Shown here one piece after another: positions 1 through 5,359 of a DNA stretch of 5,490 nucleotides. Numbering within the stretch: the stretch's first letter is position 1; each line of letters begins with the position of its first letter. The notes beneath the pieces were generated by a model, which did no database searches, was not told the DNA's origin, and saw only the letters and a list, made by a program, of their open reading frames with translations. A program made the translations under genes and the position numbers. The stretch spans positions 1 to 5,490 of the forward strand of contig DASRQX010000006.1 in NCBI GenBank assembly GCA_035696165.1, written 5' to 3'. The DNA comes from Palsa-883 sp035696165 (GTDB taxonomy: Bacteria; Pseudomonadota; Alphaproteobacteria; Acetobacterales; Acetobacteraceae).

Positions 1-1
1 C

Positions 2-70
2 CATGGCGGCTCCTGTCGGTCGGTTGCCGCAGGTCAGGGAATCGTACTCGCGCCGCGTCGGGCCAACGAA
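2..70 (-). promoter_or_regulatory. Outward-facing leader: weak promoter, SD and ATG at left edge
   Basis: This is the mirror image of the right-edge signal. On the minus strand a poor -35 (65-70), 18 bp of spacer and a TACGAT -10 (41-46) precede an AGGAG Shine-Dalgarno (10-14) and an ATG (4 to 2) spaced by 5 bases. Only one codon and one base of any gene would lie inside the window, so no product can be named. The SD-to-ATG spacing is good. The promoter assignment is weak. Confidence 0.3.
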
Positions 71-116
71 AAATGCAGCGACGGTCCAGACGTTCCGTAG
101 GCCACATTACATGTGG

Positions 117-146
117 GCATGCCCTCGGGCGGGCGCCGGGGCATGC
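117..146 (-). terminator. Hairpin after dihydroorotase, possible weak terminator
   Basis: GCATGCCC (117-124) and GGGCATGC (139-146) form a perfect 8-bp stem with a 14-base GC-rich loop, 22 bases past the dihydroorotase stop on the minus strand. No U-tract follows in that direction, so a standard intrinsic terminator is doubtful. The right half of the stem falls in the 8 bases absent from the right repeat arm, so this hairpin exists only in the left copy. Confidence 0.25.
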
Positions 147-167
147 TTTGCCGGCCATGACGGAGGG

Positions 168-1493
168 CTAGCCGATGAAGCGCACTAACTTGCCGGTGGG
201 GGTGCCTAGTACTTCGTCATCGCGCATCACCGCCTCGCCACGCACGATGGTTGCGATGGGCCAGCCGGTGATTGCCATGCCGGCGAATGGCGTCCAGCCG
301 CATGGCGAAACGATCCAGGAGTCCTCGATCTTGCGTTGGCGTTTCATATCGACCAGGGTGAAATCGGCGTCGTAGCCGGCAGCGAGGCGGCCCTTGCCGA
401 GCACGCCGTAGACCCGCGCGGGGCCGGCGCACATCAGGTCGACCAGGCGGGTCAGCGACAGCCGGCCCGCGTTGACGTGGTTGAGCATGACCGGAACGAT
501 CGTCTGCACGCCGGTGAGGCCGGCCGGGCAGTCGGGCCACGGCAGCAGCTTCTTGGCACGCGAGTGTGGTGCGTGGTCCGACCCCACGGCGTCGACGGTG
601 CCGTCGTTGATTGCCCTCCAGGCGGCTTCCATGTGGCGCGGGCCGCGGATCGGCGGGTTCATTACGCCGAAGCCTTGCAGCCTGTCGTAGCAGTCGGGGG
701 CGACCTGCGTCAGGTGGTTCACCAGTACTTCGCAGGTGGCAAGGTCGCGAAACTCCTTGAGGTAATCCAGCTCTTGCGCCGTTGAGACGTGCAGGATGTG
801 CGCCTGGCGTCCGGTCAGTTTGGCGAGCGCCATCAGGCGGTGGGTGCCGAGGAAGGCGGTTTCCTCGTCACGCCATTCCATGTGGCAGGCGTAAGGATCG
901 CCCGACTTGAACAGGTGCTTGCGGTCCTGCAGGCGGTATTCGTCCTCGCTGTGATAGGCGATGCGGCGGCGGCCGGCGCGCATGACTCGTTCCAGGTGTT
1001 CGTCGTCTTCAACCATCAGGTCGCCGGTGGAACTGCCGGCGAAGATCTTGATGCCGCAAACGCCTTTGCCGCGTTCCAGGCTGGCGAGTTCGGGGATATT
1101 GGTCTTGGTCCCGCCGATGTAGAGGCCCATGTCGCACCAGGCGGCCTGCTCGACGTAGTGCTGCTTCCACGCGAGTTTGTCCGCGTCGACTATGGATGGC
1201 GCGGTGTTCGGCATGTCGAACACCGCGGCGAGGCCGCCAAGCACCGCGGCCCTGGTGCCGGTGGGGATGGTCTCCACGGTTTTGTCGCCGGGGTCGCGCA
1301 GGTGGACGTGCGGGTCGATCAGCCCGGGCAGCACGTGCAGGCCCTTGGCGTCGATCGTTTCGTCGGCGGTGGCGTCGGGGGGGACGCCGAGCGCGGCGAT
1401 GCGGCCGTTGCGGACGCCGACATCGGTGGGCTCGATGCACCAGGGCAGGACGCAGGCGCCGTTGCGGATCAGCAGGTCGTAGTGGGCTTGCAT
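168..1493 (-). CDS. pyrC: Dihydroorotase (cyclic amidohydrolase superfamily)
   Basis: This 441-residue cytoplasmic zinc hydrolase is predicted to interconvert N-carbamoyl-L-aspartate and L-dihydroorotate, the third step of de novo pyrimidine synthesis. The amidohydrolase fold is complete. The HxH metal pair and substrate arginine lie in PHVHLRDPG (His62, His64, Arg66). The DMPNT substrate loop is at 93-97. IKIFAGSSTG supplies Lys149, the expected carboxylated bridging lysine. His181 (YHSED) and His235 (LHVST) are the second-metal ligands, and GSDHAPH supplies catalytic Asp306. The C-terminal small beta domain (about 365-441) closes the fold, and length is normal for the class I/multifunctional-complex type. 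The ATG at 1491-1493 is supported by GGGAGA 7 bases upstream (1501-1506 on the plus strand). It stops at TAG, runs divergently from the TA locus, and is probably monocistronic. Related hydantoinases and allantoinases share the fold, but the HVHLRDPG context favours dihydroorotase. The symbol is by function; some genomes carry a second paralogue. Confidence 0.93.
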   Translation of the reverse strand: MQAHYDLLIRNGACVLPWCIEPTDVGVRNGRIAALGVPPDATADETIDAKGLHVLPGLIDPHVHLRDPGDKTVETIPTGTRAAVLGGLAAVFDMPNTAPSIVDADKLAWKQHYVEQAAWCDMGLYIGGTKTNIPELASLERGKGVCGIKIFAGSSTGDLMVEDDEHLERVMRAGRRRIAYHSEDEYRLQDRKHLFKSGDPYACHMEWRDEETAFLGTHRLMALAKLTGRQAHILHVSTAQELDYLKEFRDLATCEVLVNHLTQVAPDCYDRLQGFGVMNPPIRGPRHMEAAWRAINDGTVDAVGSDHAPHSRAKKLLPWPDCPAGLTGVQTIVPVMLNHVNAGRLSLTRLVDLMCAGPARVYGVLGKGRLAAGYDADFTLVDMKRQRKIEDSWIVSPCGWTPFAGMAITGWPIATIVRGEAVMRDDEVLGTPTGKLVRFIG

Positions 1494-1640
1494 GGCGGGT
1501 TCTCCCGGGGGCTGCGTAGCACCTGAGGCGACGCTGGGTCACATCGTGGAGTCGGGGCAAATGCTCGTCATGGCCGGGGCGTGACGTTCTACTCCGTGGG
1601 CAGATCGCCGCGTTGTAAAGCGGTTCGGGGACGGCCGGGC

Positions 1641-1669
1641 TTGACATGGCGTTGGGCAAGGCAATTCAT
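1641..1669 (+). promoter_or_regulatory. Candidate sigma-70 promoter of the TA locus
   Basis: A perfect TTGACA (1641-1646) is followed after 17 bases by ATTCAT (1664-1669), or after 18 by TTCATT, each a weak -10. Transcription would begin near 1676, inside the palindrome at 1669-1691, about 35 bases before the ancestral antitoxin ATG. The -35 is convincing and the -10 is poor. A TATGAT at 1678-1683 lacks a well-spaced -35. Confidence 0.4.
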
Positions 1670-1691
1670 TGTATGGATATGATCCGTGCAA
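1669..1691 (+). promoter_or_regulatory. Imperfect palindrome, candidate autoregulatory operator
   Basis: TTGTATGGAT (1669-1678) and ATCCGTGCAA (1682-1691) are inverted arms around a 3-base centre ATG, with 8 of 10 positions complementary. The core GGAT-ATG-ATCC is perfect. The site overlaps the expected start of transcription of the toxin-antitoxin locus. Ribbon-helix-helix antitoxins of the TacA type bind such palindromes, usually together with the toxin, to repress their own operon. That this one is bound is inferred from position and symmetry. Confidence 0.45.
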
Positions 1692-1711
1692 CGCCAGAAG
1701 GCCCAAACGTG

Positions 1712-1996
1712 ATGCCGTGAGCCGCCGCCAATCGTGAGGATCGCCTGGAGTTGCGCGCCACGCGGGAAGAAAAGCGCTTGCTTGCCGCCGCCGCTGCCTA
1801 TGAGCGGCTTGACGTGACGAGTTTCGTCATGCGGTCGGCATTGCCGGCGGCGCGCAAAGTGGTGGATCAGAATGAACGCATTGCCTTGTCTGTGCGCGAC
1901 ACCGAACGCGTGCTGGCCCTGCTCGCAGATCCGCCGAAACCGAGCAAGGCACTGCTCGCGGCGATGCGCGCTTACCGTGCTCAGACCGGCGGGTGA
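1712..1996 (+). pseudogene. DUF1778 (TacA-type) antitoxin, interrupted by TGA at codon 3
   Basis: The natural start appears to be ATG 1712, with AGAAGG at 1695-1700. The frame reads Met-Pro, then TGA (1718-1720), then continues as a typical DUF1778 antitoxin: AAANREDRLELRATREEKRL, the YERLDVTSFVMRSALPAA helix-turn region, and the toxin-binding tail around ALSVRDTERVLALL. The RHH fold lies in roughly the first 55 residues; the C-terminal part normally clamps the GNAT toxin. It ends at TGA 1994-1996, overlapping the toxin start. The TGA would arise from CGA by one C-to-T change (inference). Restart at CTG 1745 or TTG 1751 (GAGG at 1736-1739) could still give 81-83 residues, trimming the beta-strand RLELRAT that contacts DNA. 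It may therefore be a shortened working antitoxin instead of a dead gene; a sequencing error is also possible. Confidence 0.75.
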
Positions 1997-2511
1997 CCGC
2001 ACCTAGGTGGCGGGAGGAGCCGATAGCGTGACAACATGATCGGGGTAGTTTTGACTGCGGGTCGCCTGATCTCAACCTGTATCTCACGCGGTACGCCAGA
2101 CAGAATCACGAGGGCGGTGGCGCAAAGACGTTCGTTGCCGCTTCCGTTACGGAACCGACGTGGATTCTTGGGTATTACTCGATCAGTCCCGGCGCGATCG
2201 CCTATGCGCATGTGCCGACGTCGCTGACCCGCCGTCTGGGACGCTACGAAGTGCCGGTATTTCGGCTGGGACGACTTGCTGTCGCCCTCGACATGCAAGA
2301 TCGTCATCTAGGATCCGCACTGTTGTTCGCGGCGGGACGTCGTGCGTTGGCGGTTGCGGCCGAGGTCGGCGGCGTGGCGCTGGCGATCGATGCCAAGGAC
2401 GAGCGAGCGGCAGGCTGGTACGAACGTTTCGGCGCACTGCGACTGCTGGATGATAAGCCGCAGATGATGCTGCCGCTGGCAACGATCGCCGAGGCATTCG
2501 GACGGCGATAG
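1993..2511 (+). pseudogene. GNAT acetyltransferase toxin (TacT-like), interrupted by TGA at codon 13
   Basis: Relatives of this family acetylate the amino group of aminoacyl-tRNAs and block translation. GTG 1993 overlaps the antitoxin stop (GTGA), the coupling usual for these pairs. The frame reads VTAPRWREEPIA, then TGA (2029-2031), then QHDRGSFDCGSPDLNLYL and on to TAG at 2511, 172 codon positions in all, the normal family length. Family landmarks after the stop include FDCG near residue 21, RYARQNHEGG, GYYSISPGA, the GRYEVPVFRLGRLAV strand, and the WYERFGALRLL motif with putative catalytic Tyr143. The acetyl-CoA loop (Q/R-x-x-G-x-G) reads QDRHLG at 102-107, with His105 in place of the central glycine. 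No good start follows the TGA until GTG 2212, which would give a 99-residue C-terminal piece lacking the N-terminal half. The toxin is probably inactive. Confidence 0.78.
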
Positions 2512-2668
2512 TTCTTGCGTGCCGGCCACCGGGTTCACCTGAACGACCATCGCGAACCGACCGCGGGACACAAGGTTCTTTGGCGGGCGGATAAATCAGG
2601 CGGCAACGCGCAGGGGCATTCGACGGGCGCTCGATCGCGCTGCGTGTCGCTTCACCCGCGCGCGCAGA

Positions 2669-2703
2669 CCATCGCCCGGAACGTTGAACGCTCCGAGCGA
2701 TGG
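2669..2703. terminator. Strong imperfect hairpin between convergent genes
   Basis: CCATCGC-C-CGGA-A-CGT, a TGA loop, then ACG-C-TCCG-A-GCGATGG. Fourteen base pairs are interrupted by two C/A mismatches in a 35-base symmetrical structure. It begins 17 bases past the stop of the minus-strand YXWGXW gene and 157 bases past the toxin remnant on the plus strand, so it may end or protect transcripts from both sides. No T-run follows on either strand, so intrinsic termination is not assured. The rest of 2512-2719 holds only a 5-bp GAACC/GGTTC stem near 2553-2579. Confidence 0.4.
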
Positions 2704-2719
2704 GCATTGTGTTGGCCGG

Positions 2720-3952
2720 TCAACCGACGTGACGTCCCGCTGGATGGGATGCCGCCGCGTGCATCTGCGGACGTGGTGCTGCCGGCCGGGCCGCTGCGTG
2801 CATCTGCGGACGTGGTGCGGCCGGGCGAGCTGCCGCATGCATCTGCGGACGCGGTGCGGCCGGGCGAGCTGCCGCGTGCATCACGGGCCGCGGCGCTGCC
2901 GGCCGGGCTGCCGCGTGCATCTGCGGGCGCGGCGCTGCCGGCTGGGCTGCCGGGTGCACCTGCGAGCGCGGCGCTGCGGGGCGGGCTGCCGCGAGCACCT
3001 GCGGGTGTGGGGTGGCGGGCTGGGCTGCCGCGTGCGCCGCTGGGCGCGGTACTGCCGGTCGGGCTGCCGCGTGCTCCTGCGGGCGAGGTGTTGGATGCGC
3101 TTCGGGTGACGTTGCTGTTCCGGGCCGTGCGGCCGCGGTGTGAGCCGGCTCGGGCGGCCGTGCCTCTGCCGGGCGACCTTCTGCGGTGGCGTTGGGGCGA
3201 GCGGCCTCCCTGGCTGCGACCGCGCCGGAGCTGTGCAGGTCGCCGGGCCGCTGGGTCGCGGCGATCGGCGGTCGGCCATGGTTCTCCGAGGCGAGCAACG
3301 ACCGGTCACCGCGGGCGGCGTCGACATGGGCGGCTTGCTCGCGGGTTGGCGGCAGGTGGCGTTCGTGGGCGGAGGCTTCCTGCTGCGCGGTCGGCCGGGC
3401 GGTGAGGCCGCCGGTGCCGCCGTTATAGCTGATGCGCCGCGAATCGTTGTTGATGACGGTGCGGTTGTAGACGTTGGTGATGTGGACGCTGCCGAAGTTG
3501 TTCACGGTGCGGTTGTAGGCGAAGTGGCCATGATCCCAGTGGCCACCGTCGTAGCCGAAGCCGCCATAGCCGAAGCCGTAATCGATGCCGCCGTAGAAGC
3601 CGACGGTCAGGCCCCAATACCCGGCGTTCCAGGCATAAGCACCAGCGTTCCAGGCCCAATAGCCGGGCGTCCACAGCACGCCATCGGTTGGCGGCTGCAC
3701 CCAGGTGCCGGGCACCCAGTAGTAGCCGGCGTCGGCGTATCCCCAGTAGCCCGGCGTCCAGATGTAGCCGGACGCGGGGATCGGCGGCTGGTCATACGCG
3801 GGCAACTCCGGCGGCGCGATCGGGGCGGTCGTCGCGGCATCGGCCGTCGTGACGGAGGGTCCGCAGGCGACCTGCGCGAACGATGCCGCCGGGAAGACGG
3901 CCAGGGCGGATGTCGCGAGCAGTAATGGGAGGACGTATCTGGAAGCGCGCAT
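2720..3952 (-). CDS. Secreted YXWGXW-repeat protein with Ala/Pro/Arg tandem-repeat tail
   Basis: A 410-residue exported protein of unknown function. Residues 1-26 form a signal peptide (MRASRY, hydrophobic core, ASFA cleavage before Gln27). Residues about 60-114 hold the WXXGXW/YXWGXW signature: YIWTPGYWG, YYWVPGTW, VLWTPGYW, YAWNAGYWG. A Gly/Tyr-rich stretch (117-144) leads to two similar segments, YNRTVNN (146-152) and YNRTVINN (162-169). From about residue 185 the chain is low complexity. From 294 to 397 it is eight 13-residue units of the type HAAARPAAPRPQM. The ATG at 3950-3952 has a strong AAAGGAG six bases upstream (3959-3965 on the plus strand), and the stop is TGA. The family is common in proteobacterial envelopes; its role is not established. 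The Arg/Pro/Ala tail suggests a disordered, positively charged extension, perhaps binding peptidoglycan or acidic polymers (inference). The long opposite-strand frames are composition artefacts. Confidence 0.88.
   Translation of the reverse strand: MRASRYVLPLLLATSALAVFPAASFAQVACGPSVTTADAATTAPIAPPELPAYDQPPIPASGYIWTPGYWGYADAGYYWVPGTWVQPPTDGVLWTPGYWAWNAGAYAWNAGYWGLTVGFYGGIDYGFGYGGFGYDGGHWDHGHFAYNRTVNNFGSVHITNVYNRTVINNDSRRISYNGGTGGLTARPTAQQEASAHERHLPPTREQAAHVDAARGDRSLLASENHGRPPIAATQRPGDLHSSGAVAAREAARPNATAEGRPAEARPPEPAHTAAARPGTATSPEAHPTPRPQEHAAARPAVPRPAAHAAAQPATPHPQVLAAARPAAPRSQVHPAAQPAAPRPQMHAAARPAAPRPVMHAAARPAAPRPQMHAAARPAAPRPQMHAAARPAAPRPQMHAAASHPAGRHVG
2762..3073 (-). repeat. 39-bp in-frame tandem repeat, eight copies
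   Basis: Eight consecutive 39-bp units encode 13-residue repeats in the tail of the YXWGXW protein (residues 294-397). The units at 2801-2839 and 2840-2878 differ at 2 of 39 positions. Similarity fades toward 3073, and a degenerate ninth unit may follow. A Met-His or Val-His step recurs at each boundary in the C-terminal five units. The gradient suggests recent duplication at the 3' end of the gene. Copy number may vary between strains. Confidence 0.85.
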
Positions 3953-4488
3953 TTAGGGCTCCTTTCGTGTAGACGTGGTCGTGCAGGTGTGGCTGGACGG
4001 TCGAGCGGTCCGATCAGCGAACCATGCGATGTGTCCGCCACAGATGATCTGCGAGACTTGTCGCTCGGGATTGTGTTCGTGGTCCGGTCGAGATCGTGAC
4101 GCATTGTATCCACTACCGGGACGCGGCCGAGACCCGGCTGTGGGTTGTGCAAGCAATGGCCGGCCCGCAGCTTAAGTTGAACAGCCTGGGAACTGTCGCA
4201 GATTGGTCTTAAATCGAGATCGTGGCCAACTATTTTTCTGGGCTACTGCCTGTGATTTGCCTGATAACTGGTAGATTATTATGTCCTGTCTAATTCAATA
4301 CTTGGTATGCCGAGGCCGATTTCTGACCGCTCTGTCTCCGGCGACCCGGTGCCGGGCGGCCCGGGCTCGGGCGAAGTCGGCTCCACGCACTTGCCGGCGC
4401 GGATTTCCGCCCATCTGAAACCGATCTAATCTCAGCGCCCAACGGGCAGGGCTCGAACGGCCGGTGCTCGAATGGACGGGGGAGAACC
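3953..4488. other. Divergent intergenic region with AT-rich island
   Basis: These 536 bases separate the YXWGXW gene (minus) from the SDR gene (plus). Bases 3966-4170 are ordinary GC-rich sequence that should hold the YXWGXW promoter. A minus-strand TACAAT at 4103-4108 is the best -10 I see, without a good -35. Bases about 4180-4310 fall to roughly 40-45% GC, with tatttttc at 4231-4238 and gattattatg near 4274. A weak plus-strand promoter could be TTGCCT (4257-4262), 17 bases, then TATGTC (4280-4285). Bases 4311-4460 are GC-rich again with a CCCGG-TG-CCGGG palindrome at 4345-4356. No convincing gene, tRNA or riboswitch was found. Confidence 0.5.
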
Positions 4489-5181
4489 ATGGCAAAAGTC
4501 GCAGTGATTACCGGCAGCAACGGTCTGATCGGTCAGGCAACCTGCCGTCGGCTGGCGCAGGCGGGGTGGCTCGCGGTCGGCATCGATATCGGCGCCGAGG
4601 GTGCCGGCAACTGGCCGCACCACCAGTGCGACCTGAGCGACCTCGATCGGCTCGAGACGACGCTGGCGGACATCGAGCGCGAGCACGGGCTGATCCGCGT
4701 TCTGTTCAACAACGCCGGCGTTTATCATCCGGAGAGCGATTTCCTCGACGTGCCGCCGTCACAATTCGATACCACGTTGGCGGTGAACCTGCGCGTGCCG
4801 TTCTTCGCCTCGCAATGGGTGGCGAAGCGGCTGATCGCGAAGGGCGAGACCGGGGCGATCGTCAACACGGCGTCGTCGGCGGGCCAGCGCGGCAGCACGG
4901 TGGTGGAGTATGGCGCATCGAAAGCGGCGGTCATCAACCTGACGAGGAGCCTCGGTACGCGGTTGGGCCGGCATGGCATCAGGGTGAATGCGATAGCGCC
5001 TGGGTTAATCAACACGGCGATGGGCGCGCGGACGCCCCAGGTTGCCAAGGAGCGCGCCAAGGGCAGCGCGCTGGGCCGGGCGGGGGAGCCGGAGGAGATT
5101 GCTTCCGTGGTTGAGTTCCTGGTGAGTGAAGCAGCGTCGTTCATTACCTGCGCAACGATCGACGTGAATGGCGGCGCTTGA
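4489..5181 (+). CDS. Short-chain dehydrogenase/reductase (SDR family oxidoreductase)
   Basis: A 230-residue classical SDR with a Rossmann fold, expected to oxidise or reduce an alcohol/carbonyl with a nicotinamide cofactor in the cytoplasm; the substrate cannot be told. The N-terminal cofactor loop is TGSNGLIG (8-15), a variant of TGxxxGxG in which the middle glycine sits one place early. Asp33 after the second beta-strand (GIDIG) favours NAD(H). Asp48 (CDLSD) is the adenine-ring contact, NNAG is at 74-77, and the catalytic tetrad is Asn100, Ser129, Tyr141, Lys145 (YGASK). PG (171-172) precedes the substrate loop, and the C-terminus IDVNGGA is typical. GGGGGAG ends 4-5 bases before ATG 4489, supporting the start. 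It stands alone after a long leader, with about 300 bases of non-coding sequence after its TGA. Confidence 0.9.
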   Translation: MAKVAVITGSNGLIGQATCRRLAQAGWLAVGIDIGAEGAGNWPHHQCDLSDLDRLETTLADIEREHGLIRVLFNNAGVYHPESDFLDVPPSQFDTTLAVNLRVPFFASQWVAKRLIAKGETGAIVNTASSAGQRGSTVVEYGASKAAVINLTRSLGTRLGRHGIRVNAIAPGLINTAMGARTPQVAKERAKGSALGRAGEPEEIASVVEFLVSEAASFITCATIDVNGGA

Positions 5182-5289
5182 CGGCGAGGCCAAGGGATGA
5201 CGGGTCTGTACCTCTGGTTACGGGGTAAGGACCGGACACACGGTGTCACACCAGCGGCTGAAAGTTCCGACTCTCCACCCGTCGCGGTC
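5182..5289 (+). other. Intergenic spacer after the SDR gene
   Basis: No gene is supported here. Two small inverted repeats are present: TTAC-GGG-GTAA near 5217-5227 and GACAC-ACG-GTGTC at 5235-5247. Neither is long enough, nor followed by a T-run, to call a terminator. Confidence 0.35.
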
Positions 5290-5359
5290 GGCGCAGGCCG
5301 GCATCCACGACTTCACTGGTCACACGAAAGGAAGTCGCGGATGGCCGGCCCCCGGCGCC
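5290..5359. repeat. Large REP-like hairpin at the inner edge of the right repeat arm
   Basis: The left half gccggcatccacgacttc (5297-5314) pairs with gaagtcgcggatggccggc (5331-5349), with one mismatch and one bulged base, around a 16-base loop. GGCGC (5290-5294) and GCGCC (5355-5359) can extend the stem past an unpaired bulge. Translated, the sequence gives AQAGIH and SRGWPA, peptides typical of spurious ORFs over dispersed palindromic intergenic repeats in Xanthomonadales and other proteobacteria (recognition from memory). It lies 3' of the SDR gene, the usual site for REP elements. There is no T-run, so it is more likely a stabilising or target structure than a terminator. Confidence 0.65.

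Larger units (their letters stand above)
1..158 (-). repeat. Left arm of long inverted repeat
   Basis: Bases 1-141 are a perfect reverse complement of 5350-5490. After 141 the left arm carries 8 extra bases (142-149, catgcttt). The shared gccggccat then resumes and homology ends at 158, so the right partner is 150 bp. Read outward (minus strand), the arm starts about 10 bp past the dihydroorotase stop. It contains the palindrome gggcatgccc, a short CCACAT/ATGTGG hairpin, and near the edge an AGGAG followed by ATG. The inner boundary, ctttgccggccatgacgg, resembles dispersed intergenic repeats common in proteobacteria. No transposase is visible. It could be the edge of a multicopy element, a duplicated gene leader, or a REP-like family member. 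Confidence 0.9.

Noticed and set aside
3..188. Inward ORF of 61 codons starting in the left arm, mirrored by an 80-codon ORF at 5246-5488
   Set aside because: Identity of the first 46 or so residues only reflects the inverted repeat. The remainders differ, and no SD can be seen because the start is at the window edge.
789..1526. 245-residue plus-strand frame opposite dihydroorotase
   Set aside because: It is a shadow of a well-conserved enzyme gene, with no recognisable motifs.
151..1578. 12-bp inverted pair ccggccatgacg (151-162) and cgtcatggccgg (about 1567-1578) flanking dihydroorotase
   Set aside because: About one such 12-base match is expected by chance in a window of this size, more so in GC-rich sequence.
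1718..2031. Reading the two in-frame TGA codons as recoded sense codons (selenocysteine, Trp or Gly)
   Set aside because: The SDR, YXWGXW and antitoxin genes all end at TGA at family-typical positions, and no selenocysteine insertion structure is evident. Nonsense mutation is simpler.
2762..3073. CRISPR array suggested by regular 39-bp periodicity
   Set aside because: The repeats are contiguous without unique spacers, imperfect, and in frame with a protein-coding gene.
2515..3405. 296-residue plus-strand frame opposite the YXWGXW tail, and a 261-residue one at 3140-3925
   Set aside because: GC-rich tandem repeats with a period divisible by three leave all frames open. The predicted peptides are low complexity, whereas the minus-strand frame has a signal peptide, SD and family motifs.
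3975..4175. 66-codon plus-strand ORF in the divergent intergenic region
   Set aside because: It has no good SD, lies over the expected YXWGXW promoter, and its peptide shows no recognisable features.
5290..5359. Integron attC site
   Set aside because: The hairpin lacks the GTTRRRY/RYYYAAC core pair, and the neighbouring genes are not arranged as cassettes.
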